From Rhodoblastus sp963704565 (GTDB lineage Bacteria; Pseudomonadota; Alphaproteobacteria; Rhizobiales; Beijerinckiaceae), in NCBI GenBank assembly GCA_963704565.1, contig OY969917.1, positions 1,860,001 to 1,924,000 of the forward strand: a stretch of 64,000 bases of DNA. Reading direction: 5' to 3'. A program made the position numbers and the translations under genes. The notes under the pieces were generated by a model. That model worked only from the letters and a program-made list of their open reading frames with translations, was not told where the DNA came from and did no database searches. Each line of letters begins with the position of its first letter. The stretch's first letter is position 1. Below, piece by piece: positions 41,959-49,084 of this stretch.

Positions 41959-43222
41959 AGCCCTGCTTGTCGAAAGCCTCGACCTGCGCATGAAAGGCGC
42001 AGATGCGCGGCGCGATCTCCTTGCGGAAGCGCGAGCCGTTGAACACGCCATAATGGCCGACGTCTTTCTGCAGATAATGCATCCGCAATCCATCGGGCAG
42101 ATTGACGCAGAGATCCTGCGCCGCCTCGGTCTGGCCGACGCCGGAAATGTCGTCCTTCTCGCCCTCGACCGTCATCAGGCCGACGCGCCGGATGGCGCCG
42201 GGATCGATGGCCTCGCCGCGATGCTTCATCGTGCCGCGCGGCAGATCGTGGTCGACGAAAACCGTGTCGATGGTCTGGAGATAGAATTCGGCGGTGAGGT
42301 CCATCACCGCGAGATATTCGTCGTAGAAGTCGCGATGCTTCTCGGCGGAATCGCCGTCGCCCTTGACGAGATGGTTGAACATTCCGAGATGGGCGCTGAC
42401 GTGGCGGTCGAAATTCATCGCCATGAAGCCGGAAAGCTGGAGGAAGCCGGGATAGACCTCGCGGCCCGCGCCCGGATAGGGGAAGGGCGCGACATGGATG
42501 CAATTGCGGCGGAACCATTGCGAACCGCGCTTTTCGGCGAGCTTGTTGACCGCGGTCGGGCTGCGGCGGGTGTCGATCGGGCCGCCCATCAGGGTCATCG
42601 AGGCCGGCGTGTGGGGGCTGTTCCGGGCCTCCATCCGCGCCACCGCCGCCATCACCGGGACGGAGGGCTGGCAGACCGCGAGCACATGGACCGGCGGGGC
42701 GCCCGGAACATTGAGGAAATCGCAGATTTCGACGATATAGTCGATGTAATCGTCGAGATCGAAACGCCCGACCGCGAGCGGAACCAGACGGGCGTCGACC
42801 CAGTCGGTGATATAGACGTCATGGGTCGGCAGGAAGGTCTCGACCGTGCCGCGCAACAGGCTCGCATAATGGCCCGACATGGGCGCGACGATCAGCAGGC
42901 GCGACTGGCGCGGCGCATGGGCGGGCAGGTGACGCCGGAAATGCATGAGCTGGCAGAACGGCCGCAACCAGACGATGTCCTGCTCGACAGCGACCTCATG
43001 GCCGTCGATTTCGGTCGTTTCGAGGCCGAAGGCCGGCTTGCCGTAGCGGCGGGTCATGCGCTCGAACAATTCCGCCGAAGCCGCGAGATTGCGGCCCATC
43101 GGCGTATAGGACAGCGGATTGAACGGGCTTTTGAACGTCAGCCGGGTCATGTCGGACAGCGCGCGCGCCGGCGCCATGGCCAGATGGACCATCTCGTAGA
43201 AATGATAGGCGTATTGGTTCAT
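41888..43222 (-). CDS. phaZ: Intracellular poly(3-hydroxybutyrate) depolymerase
   Basis: A 444-residue PhaZ of the intracellular type that mobilises native PHB granules. The start MNQYAYHFYEMVHLAMAPAR is characteristic. The nucleophile is the cysteine in VHVLAVCQPSVPVMAAVA, with further motifs YITDWVDARLVP, LMGGPIDTRRSPT and VGHYGVFNGSRFR (His). The last ~20 residues (TPSRRRTATAPEGRAKSPA) are read antisense through the end of the kinase gene and look like a recently gained tail. GGGAGG precedes the start. It fits the PHB theme of the PHA-synthase-like gene and scoAB. Confidence 0.93.
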   Translation of the reverse strand: MNQYAYHFYEMVHLAMAPARALSDMTRLTFKSPFNPLSYTPMGRNLAASAELFERMTRRYGKPAFGLETTEIDGHEVAVEQDIVWLRPFCQLMHFRRHLPAHAPRQSRLLIVAPMSGHYASLLRGTVETFLPTHDVYITDWVDARLVPLAVGRFDLDDYIDYIVEICDFLNVPGAPPVHVLAVCQPSVPVMAAVARMEARNSPHTPASMTLMGGPIDTRRSPTAVNKLAEKRGSQWFRRNCIHVAPFPYPGAGREVYPGFLQLSGFMAMNFDRHVSAHLGMFNHLVKGDGDSAEKHRDFYDEYLAVMDLTAEFYLQTIDTVFVDHDLPRGTMKHRGEAIDPGAIRRVGLMTVEGEKDDISGVGQTEAAQDLCVNLPDGLRMHYLQKDVGHYGVFNGSRFRKEIAPRICAFHAQVEAFDKQGFSPATPSRRRTATAPEGRAKSPA

Positions 43223-43608
43223 TGCCTTGCCTTGCCCTCCCCCCCGCCGGGTCTGGCCCGCCGGCTGGAAGTCACGAGAATCGAGTAAGCCCCAAAGGCC
43301 GATCTGAAAGTTTACGTCAAACCTATTGCTCCAGCAAACGACCTTATGCCTGCAAGGCGTCGTTCTTAAGTTGCAAAGGTTGCGGCATGTCGTCTCGCCT
43401 GGGAGGGCGCCTCCTCCAGCAAAAACGGCGCCTGCCTTCCGGCCAAAATACCTAAAAAATAATTATATGCCAATGTATTAGGCCAGTCGTCCGATGAATC
43501 CCTTTGCGCATTTGGGCAAAGCCCGCATTGCACGACGAGGAAAGCGCCCTTGCTCTGGCGGCGGCGCGCGGGCCGGGCTAGGATGGCTGCCCGCCCTCGG
43601 AGAATCTT
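43223..43608. other. Divergent promoter region between phaZ and the MBL-fold gene
   Basis: About 385 bp without a supported gene. An AT-rich patch near 43455-43485 suggests a promoter for the plus-strand hydrolase, and TTGCTCCAGCAA near 43327 is a small dyad upstream of phaZ. I could not identify a definite regulatory protein site. Confidence 0.45.
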
Positions 43609-44247
43609 ATGTCGCGGATCAAGGTCGCCATCGTTCCCGTCACCCCCTTCCAGCAGAACTGCACGATCCTGATCTGCGAGGCGACCGGGAAAGCCGCGGT
43701 GGTCGATCCGGGCGGCGATGTGCCGCTGATCCGCCGCGCCATCGAACAGACCGGCGCGAGCGTCGAAAAAATTCTGCTCACCCATGGCCACGCCGATCAT
43801 GCCGGCGGCGCCGCCGACTTGCGCGACACGCTCGGCGTCCCGGTCGAGGGGCCGCACATCGGCGACAAATTCTTGCTCGACAATCTCGAAGCCGCCGCGC
43901 AAATGTTCGGCTTTCCCTGCCGAAACATCACGCCGGACCGCTGGCTGGACGAGGGCGACCAAGTATCTGTCGGCGAGGCCCGTTTCGATGTCCGCCATTG
44001 CCCCGGCCATACGCCCGGCAGCGTCGTCTTCATCAACGAGCCGATGCAATTCTGCCTCGTCGGCGACGTGCTGTTCCAAAACTCGATCGGCCGCGCCGAC
44101 CTGCCCGGCGGCGATTACGCCGCTTTGATGCGCTCGATCGAGCAGAAACTGCTGACGCTCGACGATGGCATGACCTTCATCAGCGGCCACGGGCCGATGA
44201 GCACCATCGGCGCCGAGAAAAAGCACAATCCTTTCCTGCAACGATAG
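43609..44247 (+). CDS. Metallo-beta-lactamase-fold hydrolase (YcbL/glyoxalase II-like)
   Basis: A 212-residue MBL-fold enzyme with the zinc motif THGHADHAGG (HxHxDH), the third His in HCPGHTPGSVVF, the bridging Asp in CLVGDVLF and the final His in FISGHGPMS. Its small size lacks the glyoxalase II C-terminal substrate domain, so it is likely a thioester- or phosphoester-type hydrolase of the YcbL group; the substrate is unknown. It is cytosolic and followed after 32 bp by the universal stress gene. Confidence 0.87.
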   Translation: MSRIKVAIVPVTPFQQNCTILICEATGKAAVVDPGGDVPLIRRAIEQTGASVEKILLTHGHADHAGGAADLRDTLGVPVEGPHIGDKFLLDNLEAAAQMFGFPCRNITPDRWLDEGDQVSVGEARFDVRHCPGHTPGSVVFINEPMQFCLVGDVLFQNSIGRADLPGGDYAALMRSIEQKLLTLDDGMTFISGHGPMSTIGAEKKHNPFLQR

Positions 44248-44279
44248 ACCCGAACGCCCCACCCGAACCGGAAAAACCC

Positions 44280-45056
44280 ATGCCCCTCAGCTCTCTGCTC
44301 GTTCATCTCGACAGCGGCGAAAGATCGAAAGTCCGCCTGAAAATCGCCGCCGACCTGGCGCGCGCCAAGGGAGCGAAACTCACCGGCCTGTTCGCGCAGA
44401 TCGGCGCGCACAAGCAGGACGCCGACGCCAGCCGCGAGGAATTTCTCGTGGCGACGGCGAAGCTCGACGCCGCATGGATCGATCTCGATCGCGGCGACGA
44501 AAGCGAAATCGTCAAGCGCGCGACCGAACTCGCGCGCCATTTCGACATGATCGTGCTCGGACAAAGGCGCGAGGATAATGCGCGGGTTCCGGCGGATTTC
44601 GCCGAACGGCTGATCGTCCAATCCGGCCGGCCGGTTCTGGTCCTTCCCGATGTCGGGGCGTTCAAGACCATTGGCAAACGGCCGATCTTCGCCTGGACGG
44701 ATACGGCCGCCTCGTCGCGCGGCCTCACCAATGGCGTTCCCCTGGTCCAGCCGAGGGTCGAAGCCCTGGTGGTGGGTTTCTCCAAAAGCGACGATCCCGA
44801 GGCGCTGGCGGCGCAGAAGGACGCGCTCAATCTCGCCGTGGGCCATCTCGCCGCGCACAAGATCTGCGCCTATCCCGAACAACTGCCCCTGGGCGACATC
44901 GGCGTCATGGATGCGCTGCTCAACCGCGCCGCCGATCACGGCGCCGATCTGCTGGCGCTCGGCGCCTTCAGCGGCGGCCATCATCTCCTGACGCGCGGCG
45001 CCGGCTCGCGTCACCTGCTCCAGCACCTGACGCTTCCGGCGGTTTTTTCGCACTGA
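44280..45056 (+). CDS. Universal stress protein (two-domain)
   Basis: A 258-residue UspA-superfamily protein with two degenerate Usp folds. MPLSSLLVHLDSGERSKVRL opens the first. DMIVLGQRREDN is its beta-strand core, and DLLALGAFSGGHHLLTRGAG with LTLPAVFSH is the C-terminal G-x2-G-x9-G(S) region. It may bind ATP. The ATG at 44280 is at the start of the fold; the frame itself continues far upstream as a shadow of the MBL gene. A bidirectional terminator follows immediately. Confidence 0.87.
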   Translation: MPLSSLLVHLDSGERSKVRLKIAADLARAKGAKLTGLFAQIGAHKQDADASREEFLVATAKLDAAWIDLDRGDESEIVKRATELARHFDMIVLGQRREDNARVPADFAERLIVQSGRPVLVLPDVGAFKTIGKRPIFAWTDTAASSRGLTNGVPLVQPRVEALVVGFSKSDDPEALAAQKDALNLAVGHLAAHKICAYPEQLPLGDIGVMDALLNRAADHGADLLALGAFSGGHHLLTRGAGSRHLLQHLTLPAVFSH

Positions 45057-45060
45057 ACGC

Positions 45061-45098
45061 CAGAAGCCCCGCGCGCGGGGCTTCTGCAAAATTTTGCT
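45061..45098 (+). terminator. Bidirectional terminator between the usp gene and a small exported protein
   Basis: A perfect 26-base palindrome CAGAAGCCCCGCG/CGCGGGGCTTCTG followed by CAAAATTTT. It lies 4 bases after the usp stop and before the stop of the minus-strand gene, so it can serve both. Confidence 0.85.
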
Positions 45099-45111
45099 AA
45101 AAAGCCCGGGC

Positions 45112-45408
45112 CTACTGGCAGACGCGGACGCGGCGGCGGCCGATATAATTGCCCCACTGGTCATAGACCGGGCGACGCTCGAGCCAGCAGCCGCCATCGA
45201 CGGGGGCGACGTAGGCGGGCTGATTCGAATTGGCGATGGCCGCTCCCAGCGCCAGGCCGCCGATCAATCCGGCCGCCGCCGCCCCGCCAGCGTTGCCGCC
45301 GCCGCAGCCCCAGCCGTTGCACCAGGCCGCAGCGGGACGGGTGGCGATGGGCGTGAGCGAAAGCGCGGCGACAAGGCCGATCGCGACTTTTTTCATCGGA
45401 ATGGACAT
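45112..45408 (-). CDS. Small exported glycine-rich protein
   Basis: A 98-residue protein with a signal peptide (MSIPMKKVAIGLVAALSL, cut near PAAAWC). The mature part begins CNGWGCGGG, then a Gly/Ala hydrophobic segment (AAAAGLIGGLALGAAIAN), and ends with a basic domain GGCWLERRPVYDQWGNYIGR. The four cysteines fit an oxidising periplasm. GAGGAGAACC precedes the start at 45408. It resembles small YXWGxxxGRR exported proteins common in Hyphomicrobiales; function unknown. Confidence 0.8.
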   Translation of the reverse strand: MSIPMKKVAIGLVAALSLTPIATRPAAAWCNGWGCGGGNAGGAAAAGLIGGLALGAAIANSNQPAYVAPVDGGCWLERRPVYDQWGNYIGRRRVRVCQ

Positions 45409-45543
45409 GTGGTTCTCCTCACCGAAAGATTGCGCTAAAGCGCCAAATTGGAATGATATCAGGTTATCCGTAAGAGGCTGAATGTTTTCTGAACGAATTA
45501 TGGCCTGTTCGGGGCCGCGCTTCCACCCCATGGTGTTATTTTC

Positions 45544-46455
45544 ATGACGCCGACCGGCTCATCCGGCGATCTCGCCGCCGACCGCCGCTATCGCTGGGCG
45601 CTGGGCGCGCTGCAAGAGCGCGATTTCGAGGCGGCGCGCGACCTGTTCGGCCAGGTTCTGGAGCTTGCGCCGCATTGGGCGCCGGGCTGGTTCGGGCTGG
45701 GCGAGGCGCTGGAAGAACTCGGACGCCGCGCCGAGGCGACAGCCGCCTTCCGCGCGGCGCTGGCGCGCGACCCCGAGGATTGCGCCGGCGCCGCCTTGCG
45801 CCTCGCCCGCCTTTCCGGCGAAAGCCCGGCCCTGGCGCCGCGCGCTTATGTCAAAACCCTGTTCGATCAATATGCCGAAACGTTCGACCGGCATCTGACC
45901 GAAGTCCTGGCCTATCGCGGCCCGCAAATCCTGCTCGACGCGGTCGAACGGGCGGCGCCGGGCCGCGTCTTCGCCCATATGCTCGATCTCGGCTGCGGCG
46001 CGGGCCTGGCGGGCGAATTTTTTCGCGCGAAAGCGGCGCGCATGACGGGCGTCGATCTCGCCCCGGCGATGATCGCCAAAGCGCGGGCCAAAAACCTCTA
46101 CGACCGCCTCGCCGCCGCCGACCTGCTGGATTTCCTTGACCAGGAGCCGGCGGAAAGCGCCGATCTTGCGGTCGCCGCCGATGTCTTCGTCTATATCGGC
46201 GATCTCGCTCCCGTTTTCGCCAGTGTCGCGCGCGTTCTCGAAAAAGGCGGCGTCTTCGCCTTCACCACCCAGAGCCTGCCGAACGGTTCCGGTTTCGCCC
46301 TTGGCGCGGACCTGCGCTTCGCCCATTCCCAGGCCTATTTGCGGGCTTGCGCGGCCAAAGCGGGTTTCAGCGTTCAAAAACTCGCGCCGGCCGCGACCCG
46401 CAAGGACCGCGGCGCCGAAACGCCGGGCTGGTTGGCGCTTCTGCTGAAAAGCTAA
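45544..46455 (+). CDS. TPR-fused class I SAM methyltransferase
   Basis: A 303-residue protein. Residues ~15-90 form two tetratricopeptide repeats (AADRRYRWALGALQERDFEA, PHWAPGWFGLGEALEELGRR, AEATAAFRAALARDPED). The rest is a class I methyltransferase: MLDLGCGAGLAGEFF (motif I), MTGVDLAPAMIAKARAKNLY (post-I), LAVAADVFVYIGDL and LEKGGVFAFTTQSL. TPR repeats probably bind the protein substrate. The substrate is unknown. Confidence 0.87.
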   Translation: MTPTGSSGDLAADRRYRWALGALQERDFEAARDLFGQVLELAPHWAPGWFGLGEALEELGRRAEATAAFRAALARDPEDCAGAALRLARLSGESPALAPRAYVKTLFDQYAETFDRHLTEVLAYRGPQILLDAVERAAPGRVFAHMLDLGCGAGLAGEFFRAKAARMTGVDLAPAMIAKARAKNLYDRLAAADLLDFLDQEPAESADLAVAADVFVYIGDLAPVFASVARVLEKGGVFAFTTQSLPNGSGFALGADLRFAHSQAYLRACAAKAGFSVQKLAPAATRKDRGAETPGWLALLLKS

Positions 46456-46535
46456 GCCCTTAAGCGGTATGGACCGCCGCGCCCGGCGCGCTTATTGTCG
46501 CAGCGCAACATCTTTCGCAAGCGCGGGATTCGCCC

Positions 46536-47267
46536 ATGAAGAAAGTTTATCCGGACGCCGGCGCCGCAATGGCCGGGCTGGTCAAGGACGGCATGACGTT
46601 GATGGCCGGCGGCTTCGGCCTTTGCGGCATTCCCGAAGCCCTGATCGAGGCGGTCAAGCAATCGGGCGCCAAAGACCTGACCTTCATCTCCAACAACGCC
46701 GGAGTGGACGGGGTCGGCTTGGGCGTGCTGCTGGAGACGCGGCAGATCAAGAAGATGATCTCGTCCTATGTCGGCGAGAACAAGCTTTTCGCCCAGCAGT
46801 TTCTGGGCGGCGAGCTGGAGATCGAGTTCAACCCGCAGGGCACGCTGGCCGAGCGCATCCGCGCCGGCGGCGCCGGCGTTCCCGCCTTCTACACCAAGAC
46901 CGGCTATGGCACGATCATCGCCGAGGGCAAGGAGACGCGGGTCTTCAACGGCGAGAATTATGTGATGGAGACCGGCCTTGTCGCCGATGTCGCGCTGGTC
47001 CACGCCTGGAAGGGCGACAGCGAGGGCAATCTGGTGTTCCGCAAGACCGCCCGCAATTTCAATCCGATGATGGCGACCGCCGGCAGGATCACGGTGGCCG
47101 AGGTCGAACATCTGTTCAAGCCCGGCGAACTCCATCCCGACGAAATCCACACCCCCGGCATTTATGTGCAGCGCATCGTATGCACGCCCAATCCGGTCAA
47201 ACATATCGAGCAGCGCACCACGCGCAAGCACACCAGCCCGGCGGCGGCGGCCGGAGGAGAAATCTGA
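46536..47267 (+). CDS. scoA: 3-oxoacid CoA-transferase subunit A
   Basis: A 243-residue alpha subunit. MAGGFGLCGIPEALIEAVKQ, FISNNAGVDGVGLGVLLETR and RAGGAGVPAFYTKTGYGT match family I CoA transferases. With ScoB it moves CoA between succinyl-CoA and acetoacetate, which feeds acetoacetate from PHB breakdown into central metabolism. It overlaps scoB by one base (TGATG), so the two are translationally coupled. The last ~20 residues are Ala/Gly-rich. Confidence 0.94.
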   Translation: MKKVYPDAGAAMAGLVKDGMTLMAGGFGLCGIPEALIEAVKQSGAKDLTFISNNAGVDGVGLGVLLETRQIKKMISSYVGENKLFAQQFLGGELEIEFNPQGTLAERIRAGGAGVPAFYTKTGYGTIIAEGKETRVFNGENYVMETGLVADVALVHAWKGDSEGNLVFRKTARNFNPMMATAGRITVAEVEHLFKPGELHPDEIHTPGIYVQRIVCTPNPVKHIEQRTTRKHTSPAAAAGGEI

Positions 47268-47911
47268 TGGCCTGGACACGCGATCAAATGGCCGCGCGGG
47301 CGGCGAAAGAGCTGCGCGACGGCTTTTACGTCAATCTCGGCATCGGCATTCCGACCCTGGTGTCGAACTTCATTCCCGCCGGCATGAGCGTGCAGCTGCA
47401 AAGCGAGAACGGCATGCTCGGCATGGGCCCCTTCCCCTATGAGGGCGAGGAGGACGCCGACCTGATCAACGCCGGCAAGCAGACCATCACCGAACTGCCG
47501 ACGACCAGCTATTTTTCCTCGGCCAATTCGTTCGCCATGATTCGCGGCGGCCATATCGACCTGTCGATTCTCGGCGCCATGCAGGTCGCGGAGAACGGCG
47601 ATCTCGCCAACTGGATGATCCCGGGAAAAATGGTCAAGGGCATGGGCGGCGCCATGGACCTCGTCGCCGGGGTGAAAAAAGTGGTGGTGGTGATGGAGCA
47701 TGTCGCCAAGGACGGCCCCAAATTCCTCCACAAATGCAATCTGCCGCTGACCGGCTCGCGGGTGGTGGACCTGCTGATCACCGATCTCGGCGTCTTTTCC
47801 ATCGACAAGCACGGAAGCGGCGGCGCGAAACTGATCGAGCTCGCGGACGGCGTGAGCGTGGACGAGATCAAATCCAAAACGGAGGCGGATTTAGCGGTCG
47901 CTTTGTCATGA
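47267..47911 (+). CDS. scoB: 3-oxoacid CoA-transferase subunit B
   Basis: A 214-residue beta subunit with the catalytic Glu in the SENGMLGMGPFP motif. GFYVNLGIGIPTLVSNFIPA, GGHIDLSILGAMQV, GDLANWMIPGKMVKGMGGAM and CNLPLTGSRVVDLLITDLGV all match. It forms a heterotetramer with ScoA. The frame itself continues from a shadow frame of scoA; the ATG is chosen by the TGATG overlap and the GGAGGAGAA just upstream. Confidence 0.95.
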   Translation: MAWTRDQMAARAAKELRDGFYVNLGIGIPTLVSNFIPAGMSVQLQSENGMLGMGPFPYEGEEDADLINAGKQTITELPTTSYFSSANSFAMIRGGHIDLSILGAMQVAENGDLANWMIPGKMVKGMGGAMDLVAGVKKVVVVMEHVAKDGPKFLHKCNLPLTGSRVVDLLITDLGVFSIDKHGSGGAKLIELADGVSVDEIKSKTEADLAVALS

Positions 47912-48006
47912 CCTTTCCGCTCTATGCCTTCGGCGCTTACGGCGCTTTGTTCGATGTCCATTCGGCGGTCGGGCGGGCGCGCTCCAGGCATTCTGGCCCC
48001 TGACCT
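47912..48006. other. 3' flank of scoB
   Basis: A short stretch with no supported gene between scoB and the terminator of the opposite-strand transcript. Confidence 0.4.
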
Positions 48007-48042
48007 TAAAAAGAAAAAAGGCCGCCGGAAGAACCAGCGGCC
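48007..48042 (-). terminator. Rho-independent terminator on the minus strand
   Basis: On the minus strand GGCCGC, an interior of CCAAGAA-type loop, GCGGCC and a T-run (TTTTTTCTTTTT) form a strong intrinsic terminator. No minus-strand coding gene lies between it and the promoter at 48107-48135. Confidence 0.8.
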
Positions 48043-48100
48043 CAAGTCTAGGGAGGAAACGCCCAAGGAGGGCTGCAACACAAGCATCGCTTGCGCTACG
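48007..48100 (-). ncRNA. Candidate small RNA (about 94 nt) under a PhaR-like promoter
   Basis: A near-consensus sigma-70 promoter (TTGACA-17-TAAATT) reads into a ~94-base transcript that ends at the terminator at 48007-48042. The transcript has no plausible start codon with a ribosome-binding site in good frame; the ATG in GCGATGCTTGTG opens a frame that runs through the terminator stem. The RNA contains GTTTCCTCCCTAG, a pyrimidine-rich single-stranded stretch that could pair with Shine-Dalgarno sequences. Function is inferred only. Confidence 0.55.
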
Positions 48101-48106
48101 GTTGAT

Positions 48107-48135
48107 AATTTATGTTGCGGCGCACAAAATGTCAA
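48107..48135 (-). promoter_or_regulatory. Strong sigma-70 promoter, minus strand
   Basis: TTGACA (revcomp of 48130-48135) and TAAATT (revcomp of 48107-48112) are separated by exactly 17 bases. This is one of the best-matching promoters I can see in the window. Confidence 0.75.
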
Positions 48136-48153
48136 GACTGATTTTGCGGCGCA
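48115..48153 (-). promoter_or_regulatory. Paired TGCGCCGCAA operators (PhaR-like, TGC-N3-GCA)
   Basis: TGCGCCGCAA occurs at 48115-48124 (inside the promoter spacer) and again at 48144-48153 (just upstream of -35), 29 bases apart on the same strand. TGC-N3-GCA is the core of the CTGCN3GCAG site bound by the PHB regulator PhaR in Paracoccus. Binding by a PhaR homologue is inference. Confidence 0.55.
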
Positions 48154-48275
48154 TCATTTTTGCTGTGACGCACGCAACGCATTGAGATTTATCATTCTCC
48201 CGGCGAGGCGACGGAACCTTCCCGGGTTTGGCGCATTAAATTTGAGCAAAAAGACCGTTTGCGCGCCGATCCGTC

Positions 48276-48310
48276 ATACGAATTCCGAATGAATCATTCG
48301 GAATTCGTAT
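48276..48310. repeat. Palindromic repeat, copy 2 (ATACGAATTCCGAATGA dyad)
   Basis: A perfect 17+1+17 palindrome, the second copy of the element at 6359-6385 in opposite orientation. The shared flank TATTCCGCTGGCGCGA follows at 48308-48323. Confidence 0.85.
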
Positions 48311-48315
48311 TCCGC

Positions 48316-48357
48316 TGGCGCGAAAATTCGCCCGCGACATAGATGATTTTCGCGCCA
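48316..48357. repeat. Inverted repeat TGGCGCGAAAAT/ATTTTCGCGCCA
   Basis: Twelve-base perfect arms (48316-48327 and 48346-48357) around an 18-base loop, directly following the palindrome. Confidence 0.7.
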
Positions 48358-48361
48358 TGGC

Positions 48362-48395
48362 GTTTCCGCGGATTGCGAAGCAATCTTGCGGAAAC
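48362..48395. repeat. Hairpin GTTTCCGCGGATTGC/GCAATCTTGCGGAAAC
   Basis: Arms of about 15 bases with a GAA loop and one mismatch region. It is the third hairpin in a row between scoB and the DUF3309 gene. Confidence 0.7.
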
Positions 48396-48463
48396 CGTAT
48401 CAGACGCCCGGAGCTTCCGGAAAGTTCGGCGGCTTGCGGCGGAATGCGCGAAAGGAGGCGGCC

Positions 48464-48616
48464 ATGTCGCCTGCAACCATTCTGATCGCCCTGCTGATCG
48501 TCTGCTTTTTCGCGGTTCTGCCGACCTGGCCGCACGCCGCGCACTGGGGCTATTACCCAAGCCTGCTGATCGCGGCGTTGATTCTCGCCGCGGCAATGCT
48601 GGCCGAAATGAGCTGA
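48464..48616 (+). CDS. DUF3309 family small membrane protein
   Basis: A 50-residue protein behind a perfect AAAGGAGG Shine-Dalgarno. Two hydrophobic helices (TILIALLIVCFFAVL and LLIAALILAAAMLAEM) flank the characteristic PTWPHAAHWGYYPS motif of DUF3309, a family of small membrane proteins of unknown function that is common in Hyphomicrobiales. Too short for many gene callers, but strongly supported by motif and ribosome-binding site. Confidence 0.87.
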   Translation: MSPATILIALLIVCFFAVLPTWPHAAHWGYYPSLLIAALILAAAMLAEMS

Positions 48617-48626
48617 AGGCCGTTTA

Positions 48627-48738
48627 TACCATTGGCCCTTGTTTCCGACTCGTCGGAAACAAGGGCGCCCGCCGGCGTCAGCCGGCGCCGCGCCGGTCGG
48701 CGCGGATACCATCGGTCCTTTTCAAGGGCCGATGGTAT
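48627..48738. repeat. Nested hairpin element (about 112 nt)
   Basis: Outer arms ATACCATTGGCCCTTG (48627-48642) and CAAGGGCCGATGGTAT (48723-48738) pair with one mismatch. Inside lie a perfect 14-bp hairpin GCCCTTGTTTCCGA-CTCG-TCGGAAACAAGGGC (48635-48666), two short GC-rich hairpins, and ATACCATCGGTCCTT-TTC-AAGGGCCGATGGTAT (48706-48738). The outer and inner pairings exclude each other. The right end touches the stop codon of the minus-strand gene and could terminate it. Confidence 0.75.
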
Positions 48739-49064
48739 TATTCCTCGCCGATCACCGAATAGGGGTCGGTCAAACCGCCGCGCTTCAGCATGATCGAGCG
48801 TTCGGCGCCGCGCGCGTCATGCCATTTGGCGCGGCATCGGTCCACACCGCACAGGACTTCGGGGAAACGGTGGAACGGCTTGCCGTTGGAGAGTTTCTGG
48901 CCATAGCCCGTCTCGGGCCGCCAGCCTTCCGCCAGCAATTGCCCGCGCAGGTTCGCGTAATCCTCGCCGGGAGCGATATTGGCCGCCAGCGCCGGTCCGA
49001 TTCGGCCGGCGCCAAGGGCGATCAATACAACAATCGTCAATAATTTCAAACGCTTCGCGCACAT
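48738..49064 (-). CDS. Small exported protein, unknown function (108 aa)
   Basis: The signal peptide covers residues 1-~27 (KRLKLLTIVVLIALG, cut near ALAAN). The mature part is about 80 residues with two cysteines close together (VLCGVDRCRAKWHD), which could form a disulfide, and a YANLRGQLLAEGWRPE motif. GGAG precedes the start at 49064. It follows the aminotransferase gene by about 20 bp and is probably cotranscribed. The family is not recognised. Confidence 0.75.
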   Translation of the reverse strand: MCAKRLKLLTIVVLIALGAGRIGPALAANIAPGEDYANLRGQLLAEGWRPETGYGQKLSNGKPFHRFPEVLCGVDRCRAKWHDARGAERSIMLKRGGLTDPYSVIGEE

Positions 49065-49084
49065 CGCCCGTCTCCATCAAATGT

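Noticed and set aside
43494..44279. Long plus-strand frame upstream of the universal stress gene
   Set aside because: Antiphase shadow of the MBL-fold gene; Arg-rich and without similarity.
47509..48135. Minus-strand frame reading through the candidate small RNA (MLVLQPSLGVSSLDLG...)
   Set aside because: Runs through the terminator stem and antisense to scoB; no ribosome-binding site.
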